Of a DNA stretch of 64,000 nucleotides, positions 9,517-18,439 are shown one piece after another. This DNA comes from Streptomyces asoensis (GTDB lineage: Bacteria; Actinomycetota; Actinomycetes; Streptomycetales; Streptomycetaceae). Under the pieces are notes generated by a model that was not told where the DNA came from, searched no databases, and saw only the letters and a list, made by a program, of their open reading frames with translations. Position 1 is the first letter of the stretch; each line of letters begins with the position of its first letter. The stretch lies in the NCBI RefSeq assembly GCF_016860545.1, contig NZ_BNEB01000002.1, positions 1,674,001 to 1,738,000 on the forward strand, read 5' to 3'. Both the position numbers and the translations under genes were made by a program.

Positions 9517-9927
9517 TCAGTTCGGCATCGCCGCGCGCACGAGCGCGGTGTCCACGAACTGCTCGAAGCGCACGATCAGTCCGCCGCGCACCACGAAGTG
9601 GTGCGCCACCCGGACGTCGACGGGCTTGCCCGTGGCCCGGTTCGTCGCGGTGTAGCGGGCGAGGACGACCACGTTCTCGCCGTCGACCACATAGGTGTCG
9701 TCGTGGGCGGTCCAGCCTTCCCAGTCCTTGCCCAGCTGCTCCATCACGTTGCTCGTGACGCCGTCGGGGGTGCGGTAGGTGCCGGCGAGGGGGAAGCCGG
9801 CCATCTCCGTCCACTCCACGTCGGGGGCCAGGGTCGCGCGCAGGGCCGTCAGGTCGCCCGCCGCGGACGCCAGGTACTGGCGCCGTACGACGTCGGCGGG
9901 CGCCGCGGAGGTGTCGAAGTCGCTCAT
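9517..9927 (-). CDS. SnoaL-like / NTF2-fold protein
   Basis: 136-residue protein with the NTF2/SnoaL pattern: VVRRQYLASAAGDLTALRAT, then the conserved WTEMAGFPLAGTY segment, and a C-terminal FVVRGGLIVRFEQFVDTALV. Members are ketosteroid-isomerase-like enzymes or ligand-binding proteins. It starts one base after the stop of the upstream metallo-hydrolase gene, so the pair is almost certainly cotranscribed. The substrate is unknown. Confidence 0.85.
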   Translation of the reverse strand: MSDFDTSAAPADVVRRQYLASAAGDLTALRATLAPDVEWTEMAGFPLAGTYRTPDGVTSNVMEQLGKDWEGWTAHDDTYVVDGENVVVLARYTATNRATGKPVDVRVAHHFVVRGGLIVRFEQFVDTALVRAAMPN

Positions 9928-9928
9928 G

Positions 9929-10735
9929 TCAGCCCCACTTCATCTCGCCCTTGGCGACCTTGGCGCCGATCTGGGCGGCGATCAGCATGCCGTTGCCGGG
10001 GTAGCGGCCGACCAGCGCCTCGGTGAGCGCGGCGCCGTCGGCGGTCCGGCCGAGTTCCTCCTCGAAGGCGAGCAGGTACGCGCGGGTGGCGGCGATCGCG
10101 GAGGCGTCGGCCGCGGTGCCGGGGAGCCGGTGGCCGGGCACGACCAGGTCCGGCTCCAGCGCGGCCATCTCGTCCAGGAGGCCGATCCAGGCGGCGCGGT
10201 CGCCGGGGGTGGGGGTGTCGGCGACCCAGACGTGCTCCTGCTGGAAGAGCAGGACGCCGCCGAGCAGCGCGCGGTGGTCGGCCTGCCACAGGTAGTGGCG
10301 GTCCGCCAGCGCGGCCGGACCGCCCTTGAGCTCGAAGCGGTGGCCCTCGAGCGTGAGGTCACCGGTCAGCGGCTCGATCTCGACCAGCCGGGTGGGCAGG
10401 TTCGGGCCGAGGGCCGCCCAGGCCTTGAGCTTGCCCTCGTAGGAGTCCCGGATGTGCTCGATGACGAGCGGTGTCGCGACGAACCTCGCCTCGGGGAAGG
10501 CGTCGGCGACGACCTCGGCGCCGAAGTAGAAGTCGGGGTCGGCATGGCTGACGAAGACGGTGGTCAGCTTCTTGCCGGAGTCGAGGACCTCGGCGGCCAG
10601 GCGGTGGCCGTCGGCCCGGGTGAAGGCCGCGTCGATCAGCAGGGCCTCCTCCTCGCCGGTGACCAGCGTGGCCGTCTTGTTCTTGCTGCCGGCCGGGAAG
10701 TCCAGATCGAGGACCTTGAAGGAGAGGGTGCTCAT
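9929..10735 (-). CDS. MBL-fold hydrolase-like protein with altered metal motif
   Basis: 268 residues with the metallo-beta-lactamase fold. LLIDAAFTRADG precedes the usual metal-site position, and PGHRLPG (His202) is the later metal ligand region. The central HxHxDH motif reads SHADPDFYFG (residues 63-72): His64 and Asp68 remain, while the second His is Asp66 and the last His is Phe69. Metal binding is therefore likely changed. It stands between a DsbA-like gene (35-base gap) and a SnoaL-like gene (1-base gap). Function is not assignable beyond fold. Confidence 0.85.
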   Translation of the reverse strand: MSTLSFKVLDLDFPAGSKNKTATLVTGEEEALLIDAAFTRADGHRLAAEVLDSGKKLTTVFVSHADPDFYFGAEVVADAFPEARFVATPLVIEHIRDSYEGKLKAWAALGPNLPTRLVEIEPLTGDLTLEGHRFELKGGPAALADRHYLWQADHRALLGGVLLFQQEHVWVADTPTPGDRAAWIGLLDEMAALEPDLVVPGHRLPGTAADASAIAATRAYLLAFEEELGRTADGAALTEALVGRYPGNGMLIAAQIGAKVAKGEMKWG

Positions 10736-10770
10736 GGTGTGCTCCTTGAGGGGGACGGTGGAACGGCGGA

Positions 10771-11397
10771 TCAGGAGGCGTGGGTGGCGCCGAGCGAGGC
10801 GAGACGGCGGTCCACCTCGTCGGGGGTGGCGTAGCCGCGGGCCAGGGTGACGGTGCGCGGGCCGTCGACGGCGAGGAGCGTGGGGAAGCCCCCGACGCCG
10901 AGTGCGGCGGCGCGCGCGAAGTCGGCCTCGGCCTCCGCCCGGGCCGTCGGCCCTTCGAAGGAGGCCACCACGCGGTCGGCGTCCAGGCCCGCCGCGTGAG
11001 CGAGCTCCCGGTACGTGCCCGGAGCGGACAGGCTTCGTCCATCGTGGAAGAACGCGCGCTGAAGCGCCACAGCGAGCTCCGCGGCGCGGTCGGGCGCGCC
11101 GTGCCGCAGGGCCGCCAGCCCGCGGGCGGCGGCCTCGGAGTCCATCACGAAGGAACCCTCGGCGGCGAGCCGCCGGTACGGCTCGCCGAACCGGGCGCCC
11201 GTCTGCCTGCCGATCTCGGCGTTGGCGCTCCCGATGTGGGCGAAGCCGCGCATCGGCACCCGGCGTTGCGAGGTGAACAGTCCGCCGGAGATCACGTCCA
11301 CCGGCAGCTCGGGGTGCCGGGCGAGGACCTCACGCAGCGTTCCGGAGAATCCGTGCGACCAGCCGCAGTAGGCGTCGAAAACGTAGATGAGCTTCAT
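10771..11397 (-). CDS. DsbA-family thioredoxin-fold protein, single active-site Cys
   Basis: 208 residues. It opens with MKLIYVFDAYCGWSHGF, the DsbA/FrnE-type start, and ends with the cis-Pro loop GVGGFPTLLAVDG. The active site is CGWS, so the second cysteine of CxxC is missing, as in glutathione/mycothiol-dependent or isomerase-type relatives. The frame is open to 11454, but the ATG at 11397 directly precedes the first beta strand of the fold. It has no secretion signal, so it acts in the cytoplasm. It heads the group that also contains the MBL-fold and SnoaL-like genes. Confidence 0.85.
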   Translation of the reverse strand: MKLIYVFDAYCGWSHGFSGTLREVLARHPELPVDVISGGLFTSQRRVPMRGFAHIGSANAEIGRQTGARFGEPYRRLAAEGSFVMDSEAAARGLAALRHGAPDRAAELAVALQRAFFHDGRSLSAPGTYRELAHAAGLDADRVVASFEGPTARAEAEADFARAAALGVGGFPTLLAVDGPRTVTLARGYATPDEVDRRLASLGATHAS

Positions 11398-11457
11398 CGG
11401 GAACCTCGGCACAGGGGTGCGGTCCACGGGGTGCGGACGCTTCACCTGACACAACAG

Positions 11458-11475
11458 TAGCTGACTCGTCAGATA
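11458..11475. promoter_or_regulatory. Palindrome upstream of the DsbA-like operon, likely MarR operator
   Basis: CTGAC-TC-GTCAG (11461-11472) is a perfect inverted repeat, and the flanks extend it to 18 bases with 7 of 9 positions matched. It lies 64 bases before the DsbA-like start, where the promoter is expected, with a MarR gene immediately upstream on the same strand. An operator for that MarR protein is the natural inference. Confidence 0.5.
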
Positions 11476-11581
11476 TTTCCAGGCGGGGCCCTGATCATGG
11501 ATGTCTGGCCGCCCTCGGCGGAGGTCCGGTTCGGCGGTGCTCGGGAGGGCGCGGCAGTGCGTGCCCGGGTCGACCGTCCGC

Positions 11582-11655
11582 AGGTCAGGTCAGGTCAGGG
11601 CGGGGCGGGTGAGGTCGGGTCGGTCGGGCCGCGTCAGGGCAGGTCAGGGCAGGCG
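11582..11655. repeat. Simple (AGGTC)n-rich stretch
   Basis: Short imperfect repeats of AGGTC/GGTCG fill the tract between the MarR gene stop and the DsbA-like operon. It looks like low-complexity DNA; no function is visible. Confidence 0.5.
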
Positions 11656-12138
11656 CGGGAGGGTGTCCCGGGCCGAGTGGCTGAGGATGCGGAGATCCTC
11701 GGCGAACCGTTCACGGTCCCCGGCGGGCAGCGGCTCCACGAAATAGCGCTTGATGTTCTCCACGTGCACCCGGGAGGCCCGGACGGCCGTCTCCTCGCCC
11801 AGCGCGGTGAGCGTCACCAGTTTCCCGCGCCGGTCCTCGGGGGACTCGGCCCGCGCCACCAGCCCGGCGGCCTCCATGCGGTCCACCAGGCGGGTGGCGC
11901 CCCCCGTGGTGAGCACCTGCTCCTGGGCCACGGCCCGCATCGGCAGACCCGGAGCGCCCGCGCGGCCCAGGATCAGCAGCACCTCGAACATCAGGTGGCT
12001 GATCCCGCACTCCACCTCCAGCGCCCGGCCGAGGATGTACTCCAGACGGTTCGCCGCCCCCTGCAAGCGCCCGAAGGCCAGGATCAACTCGTGGTCCGCG
12101 GCTTCCTTCGCCGTCGTGATCCCCGCTTGCTCGTCCAC
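11644..12138 (-). CDS. MarR family transcriptional regulator
   Basis: 164-residue winged-helix repressor. The core shows ISHLMFEVLLILGR, the recognition segment TTGGATRLVDRMEAAGLVAR and the wing SPEDRRGKLVTLTALGEE, a textbook MarR arrangement. GTG at 12138 is preferred, with GAGAGGGG about nine bases upstream; a TTG at 12147 would leave no spacer. It lies just upstream of and parallel to the DsbA-like/MBL/SnoaL genes, so it probably controls them through the palindrome at 11458-11475. The ligand is unknown. Confidence 0.88.
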   Translation of the reverse strand: MDEQAGITTAKEAADHELILAFGRLQGAANRLEYILGRALEVECGISHLMFEVLLILGRAGAPGLPMRAVAQEQVLTTGGATRLVDRMEAAGLVARAESPEDRRGKLVTLTALGEETAVRASRVHVENIKRYFVEPLPAGDRERFAEDLRILSHSARDTLPRLP

Positions 12139-12217
12139 GGTCCGCAACCCCTCTCGTCGTACAGCCCCACCACCGTACCGATCATGCCGTGCGCCGCCCC
12201 GGGGCCCGGCCCCCGGC

Positions 12218-13231
12218 TCAGGCGCTGTTCGCCAGTGCTGCCCGGTGGACCGGGTGGGCCGGAGGCCGGCCGGCGACGAGGCGTTCGAGTTCGTCCACCA
12301 CGGTGGTGCCCATGCGGGCCAGTTCGTTGCCGAGGGATCCCGCGATGTGCGGGGTGAGGAACACGTTGGGGAGGTCGAAGAGAGGCGAGTCCGCAGGCAG
12401 CGGCTCGGGGTCCGTCACGTCCAGCACCGCGCTGAGCCGGCCGCCGGTCAGTTCGCCGACGAGCGCGTTCTGGTCGACGAGGGCACCGCGCGAGGTGTTG
12501 ATGAGCACGCCCCCGTCGGGGATGAGGGCCAGCCGCTCACGGCTGAGCATGTGGCGTGTCTGCGGGATGTCCGGGGCGTGCACGCTGACGATGTCGCTGG
12601 TGCGCAGCAGCTCGTCGAGCGGCAGCGAGACGGCGCCCAGGTCCGCGGCCTGCGCCGCGTCCACGTAGGGGTCGTACAGGTTCACCGAGAAGTCGAAGGG
12701 CCGCAGCAGTTCCAGCACCCGCCGGCCCACGCGCGAGGCGCCGACGATGCCGACCCGGCGACCGAGGTTGCCCACCTTCGCGTACTCCGCCGGGCCGGGA
12801 TGTGCGCGCTCGGTCCGCAGGCGCTCGCGCAGCCCGAAGGCGTCCTTCCCGGCGAGCAGGATCGCGGCGAGCGTGTACTCCGCGACCGGGAGCGCGTTGG
12901 CCTGCACCGCGCTCGAAAGGGTGAGCCCCCGCTCCCAGAACGGGTCGCCCACCAACTGCCGGACGCTGCCCGCCGCGTGCAGCACGGTCCGCAAGCGAGG
13001 TGCCGCCTCCAGCACCTCGGCCCCGAGGTGCGGGCAGCCCCAGCCTGTGATGAGCACCTCTGCCCGGGCCAGTGCGACGGCCGCCGCCGGATCGGAGAAG
13101 TCCCGTACGACGAACTCCGGGTCGATCTCCGCCAGTTGCCGCAGCCGTTCCATCACCGCCGGCGGGAAGAGTCCTCCCAGGTGCACCGGGTCCATGGCGA
13201 ACAGGGCGACGGGGGAGGCGGAGTGCGACAT
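12218..13231 (-). CDS. D-isomer-specific 2-hydroxyacid dehydrogenase family protein
   Basis: 337 residues. The NAD-binding turn reads VGIVGASRVGRRVLELL, so the second Gly of GxGxxG is Ser. Catalytic Arg (INTSRGALVD), Glu (VTDPEPLP) and His (LTPHIAGS) are all present. The start MSHSASPV follows CAGGAGCCCC; the longer frame to 13315 is not supported. Related actinobacterial proteins sit beside sugar genes, but here no pathway neighbour is seen, so the substrate (a D-2-hydroxyacid or its keto form) is open. Confidence 0.88.
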   Translation of the reverse strand: MSHSASPVALFAMDPVHLGGLFPPAVMERLRQLAEIDPEFVVRDFSDPAAAVALARAEVLITGWGCPHLGAEVLEAAPRLRTVLHAAGSVRQLVGDPFWERGLTLSSAVQANALPVAEYTLAAILLAGKDAFGLRERLRTERAHPGPAEYAKVGNLGRRVGIVGASRVGRRVLELLRPFDFSVNLYDPYVDAAQAADLGAVSLPLDELLRTSDIVSVHAPDIPQTRHMLSRERLALIPDGGVLINTSRGALVDQNALVGELTGGRLSAVLDVTDPEPLPADSPLFDLPNVFLTPHIAGSLGNELARMGTTVVDELERLVAGRPPAHPVHRAALANSA

Positions 13232-13432
13232 GGGGCTCCTGCTGGTCGGCCGGGACGCCGGCGGCGCGGCGGTAGGCGTATTCCATGTCAGGGCCGTGCC
13301 CCTGGTCAATGGCATGCCCGGTCGGCGGGCGCCAGGGGCGCAGGGGGCCGATGCCGGTCGGTCCCCGCGGGATCCCTCGGCGTGGTGCCGCTCGCCTGCC
13401 GCAGGTGGTGAGCCTCCGGCCTTCCGCGGGGA

Positions 13433-14221
13433 TCACCCGACGGAGCGGCCCTCTGCGGACACGAGCGGGTCCGTCCCCCGCGCCCGGTACCGGCTCCTGA
13501 ACACCGCCCGGTCGCCCGCGAACAGGCCGGTCATGGCGGCCGCCGCGAGCCGGTCGGCGAAACGCCCGTAGGCCGCGTGCTCCTGCTCGGAGAGGTCCAC
13601 CCGGTGCGGTCGTGCGCCGGCCGCCGCGGGGGCCAGGGCCGCGGCGAGCAACTCGACGTCCTCGTCCGGAGAGAGACCGAGGACCGCCACGGTCCGGTCG
13701 ACCGTGCCGCGGTAGTCACCGGGTCCGGGCACGGCCTCGACGGCCACCGAGCCGTCGGTGCCGTGGGTCACCAGCAGTGACGGCCGGGCCCTCGCTCCGG
13801 CGCGGAGGGCACGTCGTACGCGGACGAGCGCCTTCACGTCGGCCTCGTCGAGCAGGACGGGGTGCAGCGGGACCAGGCGTCCGCCGTCCGGGGCCCGCAG
13901 AAGGCTGCGGCGGGCGGGGTCCCGCGCGGTCCGTGGGGTGCGTCCGCGCAGGACGGGAGGGAAGGCCCGGTGGACGTTGCGCCAGGCGTCAAGGGCGGCG
14001 GGCGCGTCCAGACCCTTCAGATCCTCCAGCCCCGCCGGGTAGGGGGGTGCGAGGTGTTCGCGCACGCCGCGCCGCCTGGCGGACCAGGCCGCGTGGTACG
14101 GCGCGAGCAGAAGGTCGTGGGTCTCGCGGAAGTCGTGGAGCCACTCGGGGTCCTGCGGGACGAGACGGAGCGTGCTGGTGCCGCCGGCTGACCGGGCGGG
14201 AGTGCTGCGTGCGGGAGCCAA
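13433..14221 (-). CDS. Hypothetical protein, TTG start
   Basis: 262 residues with strong third-position GC and a proper ribosome site (GAGAGGG, 8 bases before a TTG codon); no ATG or GTG lies near the start of the coding-like region. No signal peptide or membrane helix is seen. I do not recognise the family. It contains an aromatic-rich N-terminal segment (WLHDFRETHDLLLAPYHAAW) and acidic patches in the C-terminal half (LSPDEDVELLAAALAP). It is transcribed away from the phosphatase gene across a 425-base gap. Confidence 0.7.
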   Translation of the reverse strand: MAPARSTPARSAGGTSTLRLVPQDPEWLHDFRETHDLLLAPYHAAWSARRRGVREHLAPPYPAGLEDLKGLDAPAALDAWRNVHRAFPPVLRGRTPRTARDPARRSLLRAPDGGRLVPLHPVLLDEADVKALVRVRRALRAGARARPSLLVTHGTDGSVAVEAVPGPGDYRGTVDRTVAVLGLSPDEDVELLAAALAPAAAGARPHRVDLSEQEHAAYGRFADRLAAAAMTGLFAGDRAVFRSRYRARGTDPLVSAEGRSVG

Positions 14222-14646
14222 GGCGGGACCCTCTCGATGGTGGCGGCGGACGGCGTGCGCTCGCGCCCGTGCGGCAGCTCGTCGACGCGTTCGGAGCTTT
14301 CCGGTTCGGCTGCGCCCGGCGGCACCGACACCATATCGTCAGAACGACGATATGCCCAGGGGGTGCGGCGATCACGGGGAAGTGGGCGGTGCCATCCGGC
14401 GGGCGTATGGTCCGTATATGGGTGGTGCTCCGTACTGCCGCAGCCGAGCCCCCGCGCGAGGGCCGTCGGGCCGGGTGCGCCCGTGCCCGTGTCCGCGTCC
14501 GGCGCGGCGGCAGGTGGCCGTGCCCGCCCGTCGACGGCACCCGACCGGCCCGGCAGGAGACCGGACGGCGGCGACGGCGCACGTCACGGGGCGGCCGTCC
14601 GGTTGCCTGCCCGCACCGGCCGGTGCTTACGGGAGAAGGTGAGCGC
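14222..14646. other. Divergent intergenic region (425 bp)
   Basis: It separates the hypothetical gene (left-reading) from the SpoIIE phosphatase gene (right-reading). It contains a perfect 9-bp inverted repeat (14332-14354) but no supportable gene. Open frames through it are Arg-rich shadows. Confidence 0.6.
14332..14354. promoter_or_regulatory. Perfect 9+9 palindrome, probable operator
   Basis: Arms CATATCGTC and GACGATATG match exactly around the 5-base spacer AGAAC. An AT-rich palindrome in such GC-rich DNA stands out. It sits about 110 bases before the left-reading hypothetical gene and about 290 before the phosphatase gene. The protein that binds it is unknown; TetR- or PadR-type regulators use sites of this size. 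Confidence 0.55.
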
Positions 14647-17016
14647 GTGTCCGACTGCGCGTCCGCCGATGACCTTCCGGGTTCCGGCCCGTCGGCATCC
14701 GGGCCGTCGCCGCGGCCGCTGAGGCCGTCGGAATCCCTGACGTCCTCGGAACGGCAGGCGTCGCCGGAGGGCCAGGCACCGCCGAGCCCGCTGGAGGCGT
14801 CGCCGACTCCGTCCGGACGACAGGGTCCGCCGGCGCCACTGGTCTCGCCCGGGCCGCGGGCATCACCCGAACCTCCGGCCCCGCCGGAGCGGCAGGAGCC
14901 GGGACAGCCGGAGGGGCCAGAGGGCCAGGAGGGGCCGACGGGACGGCTGGAGAGGGTGCTGCTCCGGTTCGCGCAGGAGAGCGGCGCCAGCGTGGGCGCC
15001 CTCTATCTGCTGCTGCCGGACGAGCCCGCCCTCCAGATGGCGCTGCTGAGCGGAGTCTCGTGGCGGATCGCCGTTCCCTGGGCGAAGGTGACGCTGGACG
15101 CGGCCACCCCGGTGGCCGACGCCGTACGGGAGCGCCGACTGGTGTGGATCGGCAACGAAGAGGAACGGGCCCGCCGTTACCCCAAGATGGCGCTGGTCCT
15201 GCCCCATGCCTTCGCCCTCGCGGCCGCTCCCGTCGCGACCGGCCCGAACGTCTGGGGCGGCCTGGTGCTGCACTGGCCCGCCTCGCACCCCCCGACGCTG
15301 AGCGCGCACGAGCGCGACGCGATCCGGGAGGTCTGCGACCGTCTGGGCGCGATCCTGCGGGAGGCCGCCGCCGGGGGCCGGCCGGTCCTGGCCGGCACCG
15401 AGCCACGCATCCTGCCCCCGTCGCGCGGCCGCTCCGCCGACCAGGACGAGGCACAGGCCGCGGTCGACTTCGCCGAGCGCCTGCCGGACGGCTGCTGCTC
15501 GCTGGACATCGACGGCCGCATCACCTTCATCACCACCGCCGCCGCGGACCTCCTCGGCGTCGGTGTTCCCGACCTGCTGGGGGCCCGGCCCTGGGAGGCG
15601 CTGCCGTGGCTGGACACCCCGGTGGCCGAGGACCGCTACCGGTCCGCCGCGCTCAGCCGCCGGGCCACGTCCTTCACCACGCTGCGCCCGCCCGACCACT
15701 GGCTCTCCTTCCACCTCTACCCGGACGCCACCGGCATCAGTGTGCGCGTCGTCCGCACCCCGCCGGCCCACACCCCGGACCCGCCGCTCCTCGTCCGCCC
15801 CGCGCCGCCCGCCGAACCCGGCCGGGCCACCGCCCTGTACGCCCTGACCCACCTCGCCGTCGCCCTCACCGAGGCCGTCGGCGTGAACGACGTCGTGGAG
15901 AGGGTCGCCGACCAGGTCCAGGCGGCTTTCGGGGCGCGGGCCTTGGCGTTGATGACGGCGGAGGAGGGCAGACTGCGGATCATCGGCTACCGCAACTTCC
16001 CCGCCGACCTGATGGACCGCTTCGACGCGATCCCGCTGACCGCCGACACGCCCGCCGTGCGCGTCCTCACCACCGGCAACCCCCGCTTCTTCACGGACTT
16101 CGCTCAGCTCAGACGTGAACATCCGACGGCCGTGCTCCAGGACGGCATGTCCTCGTGGGCGTTCCTGCCGCTGATCACCACCGGCCGCCCCGTCGGCTCC
16201 ATGGTGCTCGCCTATGACCGGCCCCATCACTTCGCCCCGCAGGAACGCTCCGTCCTCACGGCCCTCGCCGGGCTGATCGCGCAGGCCCTGGACCGCGCCC
16301 ACCTCTACGACGCCGAACACCACCTGGCCCGCAACCTCCAGGCCGGTCTGCTGCCGCGTACGCTGCCCTGCGTCCCCGGGCTCGACGTGGCCGCCCGCTA
16401 CCTCCCGGCCGGCCGCGGCATGGGCATCGGCGGCGACTTCTACGACTTCATCCGCCTCGACGAGACGACGGCGGCGGCCATCGGCGACGTCCAGGGGCAC
16501 AACGTGCAGGCCGCCACGCTCATGGGACAGGTCCGCACCGCCGTCCACGCGAGCGCGGGCGCGCCTCCCGGCGAGGTCCTGGCCCGCACCAACCGCCTGC
16601 TCACCGACCTCGACCCGGGCCTGTTCACCAGCTGCACCTACCTCGCCCTCGACATGGCCCGTCATCACGCCTGTCTGGCGACGGCCGGGCATCCGCCCCC
16701 GATCGTGCGCCACCCGGACGGCCGCACCGAGGTGCTTCCCGTGCGGCCCGGTCTGCTGCTCGGCATCGACCCCGCGGCCGACTATCCCGCCACCGAGATC
16801 CCGCTCCCGCCCGGGGCCCTGCTCGCGCTGTACACCGACGGACTCGTCGAAGCCCCGGGCGTGGACATCGAGGACGCCATCGACGGCCTGGCCCGCCGGC
16901 TGGCCCTGGCCCCCGCGCAGAGCATGCAGACGCTGGCCGACACCCTGGTCGACCAGGCCCAGCCGTTCGGGCCGCCCAGCGACGACATCGCCCTGCTGCT
17001 CATCCGCGCGTGGTGA
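14647..17016 (+). CDS. GAF-PAS-GAF-SpoIIE (PP2C-type) serine phosphatase
   Basis: 789 residues. Residues 1-100 are a Pro/Ser/Glu-rich, probably disordered leader. GAF 1 spans about 100-240 (VLLRFAQESGASVGALYLL), PAS about 279-380 (CSLDIDGRITFITTAAADLLG), and GAF 2 about 396-552. A SpoIIE/PP2C catalytic domain occupies 558-789 (HLARNLQAGLLPRTLP, GIGGDFYDFIRLD, ALYTDGLVEAPG, PSDDIALLLIR). Metal-binding aspartates are present in GGDFYD, YTDG and SDD. The GTG start is set by GGGAGAAGG seven bases upstream. Such proteins usually dephosphorylate anti-anti-sigma factors in response to small-molecule signals. Confidence 0.9.
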   Translation: MSDCASADDLPGSGPSASGPSPRPLRPSESLTSSERQASPEGQAPPSPLEASPTPSGRQGPPAPLVSPGPRASPEPPAPPERQEPGQPEGPEGQEGPTGRLERVLLRFAQESGASVGALYLLLPDEPALQMALLSGVSWRIAVPWAKVTLDAATPVADAVRERRLVWIGNEEERARRYPKMALVLPHAFALAAAPVATGPNVWGGLVLHWPASHPPTLSAHERDAIREVCDRLGAILREAAAGGRPVLAGTEPRILPPSRGRSADQDEAQAAVDFAERLPDGCCSLDIDGRITFITTAAADLLGVGVPDLLGARPWEALPWLDTPVAEDRYRSAALSRRATSFTTLRPPDHWLSFHLYPDATGISVRVVRTPPAHTPDPPLLVRPAPPAEPGRATALYALTHLAVALTEAVGVNDVVERVADQVQAAFGARALALMTAEEGRLRIIGYRNFPADLMDRFDAIPLTADTPAVRVLTTGNPRFFTDFAQLRREHPTAVLQDGMSSWAFLPLITTGRPVGSMVLAYDRPHHFAPQERSVLTALAGLIAQALDRAHLYDAEHHLARNLQAGLLPRTLPCVPGLDVAARYLPAGRGMGIGGDFYDFIRLDETTAAAIGDVQGHNVQAATLMGQVRTAVHASAGAPPGEVLARTNRLLTDLDPGLFTSCTYLALDMARHHACLATAGHPPPIVRHPDGRTEVLPVRPGLLLGIDPAADYPATEIPLPPGALLALYTDGLVEAPGVDIEDAIDGLARRLALAPAQSMQTLADTLVDQAQPFGPPSDDIALLLIRAW

Positions 17017-17123
17017 GCGCGAGGCCGGGGTACACGGTCCGCCGCCGACGCGCCTGGTGTCCGGCGTACCGGCGGTGACCGTGACGGCGTCGGCCTACCG
17101 GCGGTGACGGCGTCACCAGCCCC

Positions 17124-17984
17124 TCAGCCCTCTGAGGTCGCATCCGTCTGGTCGGTCTCGTCGGTCCCGTCAGGCTTGCGGCCCCAGGCGGTGAGCATGC
17201 CTGCCGACAGCGCGGCGCAGTCGCCGGAGTCCAGACAGCTGACCGCCGTGTCCAGGGACGCGTCGTCGACCAGGCCGGTGGCGAGCATCGCCTCCCGGCT
17301 GCGCTCCCACGTATCGGCCCAGAAACGGCTGAGGGGACCGCCCGGCAGCAGCGGCGGCACATGGATCTCGGCGGCGACGGACCGCAGCCCCGCCGCGCGC
17401 AGCAGCCGAGGATACGACGGCACCCAGGAGACGTCCGTGCCGATGGTGGCCCGCAATCCCTGCCACATCGCCCGCATGGCGTCGCCGTACGGCGTGCCGG
17501 GCGACAGGTCGCTGGTCAGGTCCACCGCGTCGCTGAGCACCAGGAGACCGCCGGGCGCGACCAGCGCGGCCAGCGAGGAGAGGACACGCTCCCGATCGGC
17601 CAGGTGCATCAGCACGAAGCGGGCGTGAACGAGGGAGAAACGGCCCCGGACGGAACCCGGGGCGGTGAGGTCGGCCTCCAGCACATCGAGGCCGGGCACG
17701 GGGGGCCGTGCGCGGAGGAAGCGCGTGTCCCGGTCCACGGCGAGCACGCTCGTCACCCCGGCCTCCTCCAGCAGCCGGCGCGAGACCGTGCCCGTACCGG
17801 CGCCCACGTCCAGGCAGCGCCACCCCGGGCCGACGCCGAGCGCCCGCAGCCGGGCCATGGTGATGTCGTCGTAGGCGAGGGCACCGAGGTCGATGCGCTC
17901 GTCCTCGCCCGCCTGCTCGGGACGGAAGACGTCCTCGCCGTAGCGCCCGACGCCCGGCCCGTCCCCGGGTGCGGCGGCGCTCAT
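17124..17984 (-). CDS. SAM-dependent methyltransferase
   Basis: 286-residue class I methyltransferase. [20 protein letters not shown] is the SAM-binding motif, [10 protein letters not shown] the following acidic strand, and [19 protein letters not shown] a post-motif typical of small-molecule methyltransferases. The start [11 protein letters not shown] at 17984 has only a weak ribosome site. The frame remains open to 18314 through a (Thr-Gly)n tract produced by a hexanucleotide repeat, so the start is uncertain. It faces the phosphatase gene tail to tail. Substrate unknown. Confidence 0.82.
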   Translation of the reverse strand: MSAAAPGDGPGVGRYGEDVFRPEQAGEDERIDLGALAYDDITMARLRALGVGPGWRCLDVGAGTGTVSRRLLEEAGVTSVLAVDRDTRFLRARPPVPGLDVLEADLTAPGSVRGRFSLVHARFVLMHLADRERVLSSLAALVAPGGLLVLSDAVDLTSDLSPGTPYGDAMRAMWQGLRATIGTDVSWVPSYPRLLRAAGLRSVAAEIHVPPLLPGGPLSRFWADTWERSREAMLATGLVDDASLDTAVSCLDSGDCAALSAGMLTAWGRKPDGTDETDQTDATSEG

Positions 17985-18439
17985 GCGGTGACGCCCGGGG
18001 AGCGGGCTCCGGAAAGGGTTCGTGCCGGTGCCGGTGCCGGTGCCGGTGCCGGTGTCGCTGTTGGTGCCGGTGCTCGGTCGGCGGGGGAGAGGAACAACGG
18101 GTCGTCGAACGGTCGCAAGGCTGGACCCCTTCACGCGGTGTGCGGTGCCGGGCGACCCGTCGCCGGGCCACCGCGCCACCGATCCTGCACGGGCGCCGGG
18201 CCGCCGCCCCGAGGCGCGCCGCGTCCGACCCGTTCGGGCCCCGACCGACCGTACGGCGCACCCGCGCGACAGAGCCGCGGCCGCCCCCGAACCCTGCCCG
18301 GGGGGCCTCCGCAAGGACCGGACCCGCGGGCGTGGAATTGTTCGGCCCTCCCACGCGCTGTTGTAGCCACGTAGAACGGAAGCCGACGGTGTGCGAGCGG
18401 TCAGCGCACGGCGGAGGCGACAGATCGAAAGGTGCCGAC
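17985..18439. other. Divergent intergenic region (455 bp) with hexanucleotide repeat
   Basis: It lies between the methyltransferase and msrA. It holds the GTGCCG repeat tract at 18022-18058. A possible sigma-70-like pair for msrA is TTGTTC (18338-18343) and TTGTAG (18361-18366) with a 17-base spacer, a weak match. I see no gene in it. Confidence 0.5.
18022..18076. repeat. (GTGCCG)n hexanucleotide repeat
   Basis: Near-perfect GTGCCG units are repeated in tandem from 18022, then degrade to GTGTCG, TTGGTGCCG and GTGCTCG. The tract starts 38 bases upstream of the methyltransferase start. In that gene's frame it would encode alternating Thr and Gly. Confidence 0.75.

Noticed and set aside
11398-11454. 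Longer start of the DsbA-like protein
   Set aside because: The first 19 residues (Arg/Pro-rich) precede the standard fold start and would overlap the likely operator region.
17985-18314. N-terminal extension of the methyltransferase through (Thr-Gly)n
   Set aside because: The sequence is Arg/Pro-rich and repeat-derived; the SAM domain begins properly after the ATG at 17984. Start remains somewhat open.
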